A stretch of 12,040 nt of DNA from 630D-37 sp037447295 (GTDB taxonomy: Bacteria; Chloroflexota; Anaerolineae; Anaerolineales; Villigracilaceae), in the NCBI GenBank assembly GCA_037447295.1, contig JBBIGZ010000084.1, forward strand, positions 1 through 12,040, in the 5' to 3' direction. Below, one piece after another: positions 6,256 through 12,040 of the stretch. Position numbers and translations under genes: made by a program. Every line of letters starts with the position of its first letter. Position 1 is the stretch's first letter. The notes beneath the pieces are model-generated. The model did not search any database, was not told the DNA's origin, and worked only from the letters and a program-made list of their open reading frames with translations.

Positions 6256-7092
6256 ATGACTTTTATGACCCTTGAGCAAATTGACGCCGCGGCCGAATTT
6301 TTGCGACCTCGCTTGAAGGTCCAACCGCGAGTGGGGCTGATCTTAGGCTCCGGGCTGAACCCGTTGGCCGAAGCGGTGGAAGATGCAATCCGCATCCCTT
6401 ACGGTGAAATTCCTCATTGGCCCCCTTCAACGGTGGAAGGACACGAGGGGCGACTGGTCGTTGGGATGCTGGAGGGACAACCGATCCTGGTGATGCAGGG
6501 GCGGATTCACTTTTATGAAGGCTATAGCATGTCCCAGGTGACCTTTCCGATCCGCGTGATGCAGCGCCTGGGCATCGAGATCCTGATTGTCACTAATGCT
6601 GCTGGGGCTATCAATCCTGATTTCGTCCCCGGCGATGTGATGCTGATCACCGATCACATTAACCTGATTGGCATGGGAGGGGCCAATCCCCTGGTGGGGC
6701 CGAACTTGGATGCGTTTGGTCTACGCTTTCCGGATATGAGCCAGGCTTACGATCGCGCGCTTCAGGCCTTGGCGCGTCAAGTGGCCGCCGAGCAGGGCAT
6801 TACCCTACGCGAAGGGGTCTATGTTAGCCTAGCCGGTCCCTCGTTTGAGACCCCGGCTGAGTTACGTTTTCTGCGTCTGATCGGTGCTGATGCAGTGGGC
6901 ATGTCCACCGTCCCTGAGGTGATTGTTGCCCGGCATGGTGGCACGCGTGTGCTTGGCTTTTCCGGCATCAGCAACAAGGCCAATCTGGATGGTTCGACAG
7001 TTACCAGCCATGTAGAGGTGATGGAAGCCGGGCGCGTGCTTACGCCGAAGATCGAACGTCTGGTACGCGGAGTGTTGCGAGTCTTGAAATGA
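6256..7092 (+). CDS. punA: Purine-nucleoside phosphorylase (trimeric class I, inosine/guanosine type)
   Basis: This 278-residue cytoplasmic enzyme cleaves purine (deoxy)nucleosides with phosphate to a free base and (deoxy)ribose-1-phosphate in purine salvage. Signatures are GLILGSGLN near residue 27 (phosphate loop), EGHEGRL near 61, QGRIHFYEGY near 81, TNAAGAIN near 113, GPSFETPAE near 194 (base-stacking Phe and Glu199) and VGMSTVPEV near 214. FSGISNKANLDG has Asn240, the residue that marks 6-oxopurine specificity in trimeric PNPs, and His252 follows. The length fits the trimeric class and not the hexameric DeoD class. AGGAGA lies 5 nt before the ATG; a second ATG at codon 4 is an alternative. 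The stop overlaps the next gene as ATGA. Confidence 0.93.
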   Translation: MTFMTLEQIDAAAEFLRPRLKVQPRVGLILGSGLNPLAEAVEDAIRIPYGEIPHWPPSTVEGHEGRLVVGMLEGQPILVMQGRIHFYEGYSMSQVTFPIRVMQRLGIEILIVTNAAGAINPDFVPGDVMLITDHINLIGMGGANPLVGPNLDAFGLRFPDMSQAYDRALQALARQVAAEQGITLREGVYVSLAGPSFETPAELRFLRLIGADAVGMSTVPEVIVARHGGTRVLGFSGISNKANLDGSTVTSHVEVMEAGRVLTPKIERLVRGVLRVLK

Positions 7093-7718
7093 GCGAGCTT
7101 TATATCACCCTAGCCAGGTACGAGGGATTGATCTACCTCTTCCTCGCTATTGGTGGTTTGTTCGCTTTCCGTAGCACCTGGCAGGCTTGGCAGGAATGGA
7201 GACTGGCCGTTTTTTCCCTCGAGCGGGAATTGGCGCTGCGTCGGCTGAGCCGTCAAGCGGTCCTTTTGGCGTTGATTTTGCTTTTTGCCTGTGGAGAATT
7301 TGCCCTGGCTACTTTTATCGTGCCCTCGTTGCCGGCCGGTGAAGTCCTTCCTACTCCTACCCTCAACCTAATGGCCTCCCCGGTCGCCTCGCCGATTCCT
7401 TCTTCCCAGGGTTGTACCACTTCGGTGGCGATTACCCAGCCGAAGAACGGTGCGGAGCTTAGCGGAACAGTAGAAATTCGTGGGACGGTGGACGTACCCG
7501 AGTTCGCTTTTTATCAATATGAGTATGCACCTTCTGGAAGCGATATCTGGACCACTATCTACGCCGGGCGGCAAAGCGGCAAGGATATCTCCCTGGGGAC
7601 ATGGAATACCGCTCTGCTCCCTTCCGGAGATTACCGTTTGCGCTTGGTGGTTGTCGATGTGGCCGGGCGTCTTCATCCACCTTGTGTCATCCAAGTGCGC
7701 GTAAAGGGAAGCGAATGA
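7089..7718 (+). CDS. Two-TM membrane protein with extracytoplasmic Ig-like domain, unknown function
   Basis: I do not recognise a named family for this 209-residue protein. Two hydrophobic segments (about residues 12-28 and 57-78) flank a basic, Arg-rich loop (29-56). By the positive-inside rule that loop is cytoplasmic, so both ends face outward. A Pro/Ser/Thr-rich linker (81-107) leads to a beta-rich C-terminal domain (about 109-206) with ITQPKNGAELSGTVEIRGT, a typical opening of bacterial Ig-like or fibronectin-like modules. Cys109 and Cys189 could form a disulfide. The start codon overlaps the phosphorylase stop (ATGA) and the stop overlaps the GNAT start (ATGA), so it is translated in the middle of a coupled operon. 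A role in cell-envelope contact or carbohydrate or peptidoglycan binding would be a guess. Confidence 0.85.
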   Translation: MSELYITLARYEGLIYLFLAIGGLFAFRSTWQAWQEWRLAVFSLERELALRRLSRQAVLLALILLFACGEFALATFIVPSLPAGEVLPTPTLNLMASPVASPIPSSQGCTTSVAITQPKNGAELSGTVEIRGTVDVPEFAFYQYEYAPSGSDIWTTIYAGRQSGKDISLGTWNTALLPSGDYRLRLVVVDVAGRLHPPCVIQVRVKGSE

Positions 7719-8254
7719 GCGCTCTGAACATCCGTCCGGCCATTGCCTCGGATATTCCCGTGCTGATCGGGCTGGATCACAGCGTACAGAGTGAGTACGT
7801 CTGGCAGCTCGAATTGCGGCATGAGTCCCCGCAGATCCATGCTACGTTGCGTCAGGTACGTTTGCCGCGTCCTATCCGCGTTGAATATCCACGCAATCTT
7901 GCATCTTTGCCCGATGAATGGCACCTCAAATCGGCTTTTTGGGTGGTTGCGGAGGGGAATGCGCCGGTAGGATACGTAACATTACAAGTCGATCTAGGTC
8001 TTGAACTAGTGCACATTACCGATCTGATGATCGCGCCGGCGCTCCGTCGGCGCGGACTGGCCGGTCGCCTGCTCAAGCTCGCGCAAGAGTGGGCGCTGGA
8101 ACACCATCTCCCGCGCCTGATGTTGGAATTTCCGGCCAAAAATCATCCTGCCGTATGTTTGGCCCAAAAACACCTTTTCGAATTCTGTGGGTATAATGAA
8201 GCTTACTATCCTTCGAGAGATGTGACCCTGTTTTTCTGCAAAGTGATCCGATAG
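7715..8254 (+). CDS. GNAT family N-acetyltransferase
   Basis: This is a 179-residue acyl-CoA-dependent acetyltransferase. The acetyl-CoA motif A is clear at about residues 101-127: ITDLMIAPALRRRGLAGRLL, with R111-x-x-G114-x-A116 forming the pyrophosphate loop. The C-terminal part, with Asn143, CLAQKHLFEFCGY and a terminal beta strand, is the usual RimI-like ending. The acceptor substrate is unknown. The frame is open upstream to 7601, but ATG 7715 overlaps the previous stop as ATGA, follows AAGGGA and gives the typical GNAT opening LNIRPAIASDIPVL, so this start is chosen. It ends 3 nt before the sensor gene. Confidence 0.9.
   Translation: MSALNIRPAIASDIPVLIGLDHSVQSEYVWQLELRHESPQIHATLRQVRLPRPIRVEYPRNLASLPDEWHLKSAFWVVAEGNAPVGYVTLQVDLGLELVHITDLMIAPALRRRGLAGRLLKLAQEWALEHHLPRLMLEFPAKNHPAVCLAQKHLFEFCGYNEAYYPSRDVTLFFCKVIR
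8192..8197 (+). promoter_or_regulatory. Possible internal -10 box before the sensor gene
   Basis: TATAAT lies inside the GNAT coding sequence, 60 nt before the sensor ATG at 8258, which has no recognisable ribosome binding site. There is no good -35, so chance occurrence is quite possible. Confidence 0.2.
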
Positions 8255-8257
8255 CCA

Positions 8258-10177
8258 ATGTTTAGCGGAGAAGGACTTTCGCTTTTACTGGGGTTGGAGA
8301 TCCTCAATCGTATCCTGACGGCCGGGGTAGCCATCACGGCTTTCTCGTTGCTTCTCTACGCCCTGACCTTCAACCTGCGCGATCGCGTGGCGCGCTCGTT
8401 TACCCTGATCCTGCTCTGCGTGGTGGTAATCTTTACCACCGAGGCCCTGCAGAACGAAACCATCCCCGCTACAGGCATTGACCTTTTGCTCCGCCTGCAA
8501 TGGCCGGGGTTGATCTTTCTGCCGCCGGCCTATTTACACCTTTCGGATGCTTTGCTGGAAACGGTTCGCCGACCATCGCGCGGCCGTCGGCGCTTGGCCG
8601 TTCGCCTCACCTATTTGCTCGCGCTCGGCTTCCTCGGGCTTTTGCTAAGCGGTCACCTGGTCGGTGCGACTGTACTCGATCGTCCGCCGGCGCCTTATTT
8701 ACAGCGCACTCCTTGGACGCATCTCTTTACCCTCTATTACATCGGCATCATCACCTGGGCCTGGATCAACTTCGGACGCGCCTACCGACGGGTGCTAACC
8801 TCCAGCGGACGTCGGCGCATGTTCTACCTGATGGCCGGTGCAACGGCCCCGGCACTGGGCTCGTTCCCTTATCTGATCTACAGTGCATCCCTCATCGGTT
8901 CGCATTCGCTGTTGTTTTGGCTCGCCGCCGGCCTGAGTAACCTGGTGGTCGGCACGTTGATCGTGGTGATGGCCTATGCTGTGGCCTTCTTCGGCGTTTC
9001 CTGGCCGGATCGCGTCATCAAGGCGCGCCTCTTCAAGTGGCTGATGCGCGGTCCGATCACCGCCTCCTTCGCCCTTGGTCTGATGACCGTGGTGCGTCGC
9101 CTGGGAGAAATCTTTTGGGGCACGCCGTATTCCGGCTTTGTGCCTTTCTCGGTTGTGCTTTCCATCCTGCTTCTGGAGCATCTTATCACCCTGCTGGCAC
9201 CGCTCTGGGAGCGCTGGCTCTTTTTCGGCCGCGATCGCCAGGAGCTCACCCTCTTCCAGAGCTTGGAAGAACGATTTCTAACCGAGGGCGATCTGCGCCA
9301 GTTCCTGGAAGCGATTTTGGCCGCTGCTCGCGATTCGTTCCGTTCTCCCTCTGCCTTTATTGCCGCGCTGGAAGGGCAAGAGATCGGCTTGCTCCTGTTC
9401 TCCGGTCGGGAAACCCTGCCGGAAGGGAGCCTCGATCAAATGTTTCGGTCCATGGAAAGCACCAACGGCACCCGCCGCAGCTTCATTTGGGATGGTTTTT
9501 TGCTCCTTCCGCTTTATCCGGTGCGATTTCAGCAACCGCCGCAAAAGGATGCCCTTTTGGGCATTTTGGGGATCGCCTGGAATGAAGCCTCTCCACCGGA
9601 TGCAGAGCAAAGGGATGCCCTTGCTTTGCTCGCCGAACGGGCCTCCTTGGCCCTGGAAGATCGCCTGATCCAGCAACGCCTGTGGCGTGTCCTGCTTCAA
9701 CTGCAGCCCCAGATGGACCTGGTGCAGCGACTACGCGCCGCCGCGCGCTATGAAAGTGCGCAGAGCGTACTTTCTCCTACCTTGCCTCCAGAAGCCGATT
9801 TGACCCGGTGGGTCAAGGACGCTCTCGACCACTATTGGGGCGGGCCGAAGCTACAGAATAATCCCTTGCTCAAATTGCACATTGTCCAGCAAGCGCTGAA
9901 TGAACACGAGGGCAATCCTACCAACGCTTTGCGTGCTCTCCTGCGCCGCGCCATTGAGACCACCCGTCCACCCGGCGAACGTCGCTTTACCACCGAATGG
10001 TTGCTCTATAACATCCTGGAAATGAAATTCATCGAAGGGCGCAAAGTGCGCCAAATCGCCGAGCGCCTGGCCCTTTCCGAAGCTGATCTCTATCGCAAAC
10101 AGCGCACCGCTATTGCCGCCGTTGCTCAGGCGATCCTCAAAATGGAGATGGAAGCCCTCTCCAGGGAGGACCTATGA
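8258..10177 (+). CDS. Membrane sensor: 7TM histidine-kinase-type N-terminal region, GAF-like domain, C-terminal HTH; no kinase domain
   Basis: This is a 639-residue protein. The N-terminal half (about 10-320) has about eight to nine hydrophobic segments and resembles the 7TM input region found in some histidine kinases (HisKA_7TM-like). A cytoplasmic GAF-like region follows at about 330-470 and ends in the helix EQRDALALLAERASLALEDR, typical of GAF domains. No H-box or ATP-binding N/G boxes can be found, so it should not be a kinase. The C-terminal 150 residues are helical and finish with a sigma-region-4-like helix-turn-helix: EWLLYNILEMKFIEGRKVRQ, then IAERLALSEADLYRKQRTAI at about 600-619. 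A membrane-tethered one-component transcription regulator is the inference; a scaffold that signals by protein contact is the alternative. It lies 3 nt after the GNAT gene without an obvious Shine-Dalgarno sequence. Its stop overlaps the next ATG as ATGA. Confidence 0.85.
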   Translation: MFSGEGLSLLLGLEILNRILTAGVAITAFSLLLYALTFNLRDRVARSFTLILLCVVVIFTTEALQNETIPATGIDLLLRLQWPGLIFLPPAYLHLSDALLETVRRPSRGRRRLAVRLTYLLALGFLGLLLSGHLVGATVLDRPPAPYLQRTPWTHLFTLYYIGIITWAWINFGRAYRRVLTSSGRRRMFYLMAGATAPALGSFPYLIYSASLIGSHSLLFWLAAGLSNLVVGTLIVVMAYAVAFFGVSWPDRVIKARLFKWLMRGPITASFALGLMTVVRRLGEIFWGTPYSGFVPFSVVLSILLLEHLITLLAPLWERWLFFGRDRQELTLFQSLEERFLTEGDLRQFLEAILAAARDSFRSPSAFIAALEGQEIGLLLFSGRETLPEGSLDQMFRSMESTNGTRRSFIWDGFLLLPLYPVRFQQPPQKDALLGILGIAWNEASPPDAEQRDALALLAERASLALEDRLIQQRLWRVLLQLQPQMDLVQRLRAAARYESAQSVLSPTLPPEADLTRWVKDALDHYWGGPKLQNNPLLKLHIVQQALNEHEGNPTNALRALLRRAIETTRPPGERRFTTEWLLYNILEMKFIEGRKVRQIAERLALSEADLYRKQRTAIAAVAQAILKMEMEALSREDL

Positions 10178-10377
10178 CCTCTCCTCTTCTGATCTCGCGT
10201 CCTCTTGCTCTCCTGCTCTCTTGCTCTGCCGAGGGTGGACCGTTGACCGTAAACCGTGAAACAACCACCCAACCACGCAACTATCCGACCACGCGACCGA
10301 TCAACCACCCATCTCCCGCTCTCACCCTCTCCTGTCCTCATCTTTTATCTTCCCATCTTGAAAACGGAGGTCTTTAA
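10174..10377 (+). CDS. Doubtful 67-residue ORF made of tandem-repeat DNA
   Basis: The ATG overlaps the sensor stop (ATGA), GGAGG at 10165-10169 lies 4 nt upstream, and the stop overlaps the next start (TAATG), so a ribosome could translate it in passing. The N-terminus LLISRPLALLLSC looks superficially like a lipoprotein signal with a lipobox, and the rest is rich in Pro, Thr and Ser. Against a real gene, almost the whole frame consists of imperfect 7-mer and 8-mer tandem repeats, which are not multiples of three, and the composition is low-complexity. No protein family is recognised. It may act only as a ribosome bridge to the S1 gene. Confidence 0.25.
   Translation: MTSPLLISRPLALLLSCSAEGGPLTVNRETTTQPRNYPTTRPINHPSPALTLSCPHLLSSHLENGGL
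10194..10225. repeat. CT-rich octamer tandem repeat (4 copies)
   Basis: Four consecutive octamers resemble CTCTTGCT: 10202-10209 and 10218-10225 are identical, 10210-10217 differs at one base and 10194-10201 is more diverged. This is the first of several short arrays filling the spacer between the sensor and S1 genes. Confidence 0.75.
10238..10258. repeat. Heptamer tandem repeat (3 copies), same family as 6116-6171
   Basis: Three heptamers, GACCGTT, GACCGTA and AACCGTG, follow one another. On the minus strand they read as (C/T/A)ACGGT(T/C) flanked by TTTCA and CCACC, the same words as in the array before moaA but in reverse orientation. Confidence 0.75.
10259..10314. repeat. Octamer tandem repeat (about 7 imperfect copies)
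   Basis: Seven consecutive octamers fit approximately ANNCAACC (for example ACCCAACC at 10267-10274 and ACGCGACC at 10291-10298); on the other strand the consensus is GGTTGNGT. Copies vary at two or three positions. A further CT-rich octamer run with CTC at every eighth base continues over 10313-10344. Confidence 0.78.
10313..10344. repeat. CT-rich octamer repeat (4 diverged copies)
   Basis: CTCCCGCT, CTCACCCT, CTCCTGTC and CTCATCTT follow in register, each beginning with CTC. They resemble the CTCTTGCT array at 10194-10225 and may be a decayed copy of it. Confidence 0.5.
10366..10370 (+). promoter_or_regulatory. Ribosome binding site of the S1-domain gene
   Basis: GGAGG stands 6 nt before the ATG at 10377. 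It gives the S1 gene its own strong initiation site, so it need not depend on translation of the 67-codon ORF in front of it. Confidence 0.75.
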
Positions 10378-11327
10378 TGGTGACTCGTACCCAAGCACGT
10401 CCTCGCTCCCAGAATAACCATCCTTGGCTCGATGAAAAGTGGTGGGAATCCGTCCTTGCCGAAGAAGAGCAATTCTTCCCTCCCAAGAAGAACCCGCCTC
10501 AGCCAAAAGTGGACCCGCGCCTGGAGCGCCTCCGCCGAATGTACCTGGATGACGAAATTTTGCAGGTGACCGTCACGGCGGCCAATCGTGGGGGGGTACT
10601 GGTAGAAGGGGAAGGCTTCTCCGGCTTCATCCCCTTCTCGCATCTGATCGAGATCACGCCTCAAATGGACGAGGAAGAGCGCCAAAAGCATCTAAAGGCC
10701 TACTTGGGGCGCACCCTGAGCGTCAAGCTGATCGAATGCAATCCCGAAGAAGAGCGCCTGATCTTCTCCGAGCGCGCCGCTGAAGCCGGCCCCGGTCAAC
10801 GCTTGCGCCTCTTCCAGAGCCTCCGTGTGGGGCAACGCGTCCGCGGCCGCGTCACCAACATCACCGATTTTGGCATCTTTGTCGATCTGGGCGGCATCGA
10901 AGGCCTGGTGCACATCTCCGAACTTTCCTGGGGACGCGTCATTCACCCTTCGCACCACGCTCAATATGGCCAAGAGCTGGAACTCCTAGTGGTGGATATT
11001 TCCCCGGAACGTTGTCGCGTGGCGCTTAGTCTCAAGCGCCTTTTGCCCAACCCATGGGAAGAGTTCACCCCGGAAAAAGTACTCGATCGCTACTTCCCGG
11101 CCACCATCACTACCATCCTTTCCTATGGCGCCTTTGCCCGCCTGGAAAACGGCCTGGAAGGGCTTATCCATGTCTCTCAAATGCCCCTTGCCGAAGGCCA
11201 AACCGTGCACGACCTGCTCACCGAGGGACAGCAGGTGCAGGTACGCGTCATCCACGTCGAGCCGGAGCATCAACGCATGGGACTGAGCCTCTTGCCGATC
11301 CCTGAAGAAACCTCGATCCGATCGTGA
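10377..11327 (+). CDS. S1 RNA-binding domain protein (30S ribosomal protein S1-like)
   Basis: This is a 316-residue cytoplasmic RNA-binding protein with three S1 OB-fold modules at about residues 58-135, 149-221 and 228-305. The second is the most canonical, with GQRVRGRVTNITDFGIFVDL and GLVHISELS. The third has YGAFARLENGLEGLIHVSQM, and the first is diverged (GGVLVEGEGFSGFIPFSHL). The N-terminal 50 residues are charged, Trp-rich and Pro-rich and unlike any domain I know. E. coli S1 has six modules; shorter S1 homologues with three or four are common in other phyla and may serve as the ribosomal S1 that helps mRNA binding, so rpsA is possible but not proven. It starts after GGAGG. The stop overlaps the next gene as GTGA. 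Confidence 0.9.
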   Translation: MVTRTQARPRSQNNHPWLDEKWWESVLAEEEQFFPPKKNPPQPKVDPRLERLRRMYLDDEILQVTVTAANRGGVLVEGEGFSGFIPFSHLIEITPQMDEEERQKHLKAYLGRTLSVKLIECNPEEERLIFSERAAEAGPGQRLRLFQSLRVGQRVRGRVTNITDFGIFVDLGGIEGLVHISELSWGRVIHPSHHAQYGQELELLVVDISPERCRVALSLKRLLPNPWEEFTPEKVLDRYFPATITTILSYGAFARLENGLEGLIHVSQMPLAEGQTVHDLLTEGQQVQVRVIHVEPEHQRMGLSLLPIPEETSIRS

Positions 11328-12040
11328 CCTCGCAAGATCCCTCTCCTCTCGGCTGGGAAGCCGCCCTGCTCCAATGGCTGCGCCGAATGGCCCGTTTCGG
11401 CGCCGATCTGGCCGCGCTTTTCCTCTTCACCCTGGCCTTGCTCTGCCTGTTTGCCGTTCGGGGCTGGAGTCAGGGCCTATTCACCGTCTTTCTGGGAGAA
11501 ATCTTACGGCGCTGGTTGGGCTGGGGCAGTTACTTGCTCATCCTGCAGTTTATCTTAGGCGGCCTCTACTTCCTGCGCCCACGCCGCACCTTTCCCTGGG
11601 GGCACTTTCTCGGCATGGAACTCACCCTCCTGCTCACCCTTCCCCTCCTCGCCTTCATCGGTGGTCTTTCCCTCTCCCGTGCCGAGCTCGGCTTGGATGG
11701 TGGACGCTTGGGGTGGGGGCTTGCTACCTTATTTAGCCTTTTCCTCCCATCTTGGTTGGCTGGGATATTGACTTTTGTATTGTGGATCGGAAGCGTAGGT
11801 GCCACCTTGGGCCTGGGTGCCCACCTGGAGCGTGCGCTGCGCCAATGGGCCGGCGTTCCGGACGAGAAACAGGACCAAGCCGCAGCTATGCTGCCCGTCC
11901 CCTCGGCTACGGAGGCGCCGAAGCCTTCTCCTGTGCCGCGCCCTGCCCCAACCTTGCCGCCTGAATTTCGCAAATCCTTTCGCCTGCCACCGAAAAAAGA
12001 AGAAGCACCGAGCGAGCCGATTCCCCGTCGCACCGATCTA
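11324..12040 (+). CDS. ftsK: Probable DNA translocase FtsK, N-terminal part (runs off window)
   Basis: This is a 239-codon open frame from GTG 11324 to the window end with no stop. The GTG overlaps the S1 stop (GTGA). The protein has about four hydrophobic segments (roughly 28-45, 65-84, 95-113 and 130-165) with a loop SLSRAELGLDGGRLGWGLA before the last, matching the FtsK/SpoIIIE 4TM region where a Gly-rich GGxxG word precedes the final segment. A Pro/Ala-rich cytoplasmic linker (about 175-239) follows, ending with FRKSFRLPPKK. FtsK anchors at the septum and pumps chromosome ends by its C-terminal RecA-like motor, which is not in the window, so the assignment rests on topology and linker style. 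Another membrane protein with a Pro-rich tail is the alternative. Confidence 0.7.
   Translation, partial: MTSQDPSPLGWEAALLQWLRRMARFGADLAALFLFTLALLCLFAVRGWSQGLFTVFLGEILRRWLGWGSYLLILQFILGGLYFLRPRRTFPWGHFLGMELTLLLTLPLLAFIGGLSLSRAELGLDGGRLGWGLATLFSLFLPSWLAGILTFVLWIGSVGATLGLGAHLERALRQWAGVPDEKQDQAAAMLPVPSATEAPKPSPVPRPAPTLPPEFRKSFRLPPKKEEAPSEPIPRRTDL

Noticed and set aside
6020..6259. 79-codon plus-strand frame before the phosphorylase
   Set aside because: It overlaps the moaA start in antisense and is otherwise a read-through of the heptamer array; no ribosome binding site or family.
10126..10341. 71-codon minus-strand frame rich in Arg, Glu, Gln and Ser
   Set aside because: It is the complement of the CT-rich octamer repeats and shows the usual meaningless low-complexity translation.
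10178..10376. CRISPR-like array
   Set aside because: Units are 7-8 nt, contiguous and imperfect, with no 23-40 nt repeats, unique spacers or cas genes.

Overview
The window looks like chromosomal DNA from a GC-rich, probably Chloroflexota (Anaerolineae-like) bacterium. The evidence is indirect: the style of the proteins (a short ThrC, an ACT-fused malic enzyme, a seven-transmembrane sensor ending in a sigma-4-like helix-turn-helix) and spacers filled with short heptamer and octamer tandem repeats. No rRNA, tRNA, CRISPR array, IS element or phage gene was seen. Gene density is very high: the two longest non-coding stretches are about 176 and 199 bp, and most neighbours overlap by 1-4 bases.

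Region 1 (1-2872). A DUF4910/DUF2172 aminopeptidase-like gene runs leftward off the window edge. It diverges from threonine synthase (thrC) across only 36 bp. That gap holds two perfect back-to-back TATAAT boxes, each 6-7 nt from a start codon, so both mRNAs look leaderless. A membrane phytol/dolichol-kinase-like gene follows thrC and meets recO tail to tail.

Region 2 (2891-6079, minus strand). Reading leftward, the order is moaA (GTP 3',8-cyclase), an ACT-domain NAD(P)-malic enzyme, then recO. Malic enzyme and recO overlap as TAATG, and recO has no visible ribosome binding site, which suggests translational coupling.

Region 3 (6080-6255). This is a divergent intergenic region with back-to-back TATAAT boxes for moaA and for the purine nucleoside phosphorylase gene, plus a heptamer tandem repeat that would lie in the moaA 5' leader.

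Region 4 (6256-12040, plus strand). A long run of tightly packed co-directional genes: purine nucleoside phosphorylase, a two-TM protein with an extracytoplasmic Ig-like domain, a GNAT acetyltransferase, a large 7TM-GAF-HTH sensor without a kinase domain, a doubtful 67-codon ORF made of short tandem repeats, a three-S1-domain RNA-binding protein, and the N-terminal part of a probable FtsK DNA translocase cut by the window end. Junctions are ATGA, ATGA, a 3-nt gap, ATGA, TAATG and GTGA. This is probably one transcript from the extended -10 promoter at 6200-6208, with possible internal starts.

The most interesting items are the kinase-less membrane sensor with a C-terminal HTH, the heptamer/octamer repeat family in the only two sizeable spacers, and the leaderless divergent promoter pair. 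No wholly new multi-gene defence or mobile system is evident.
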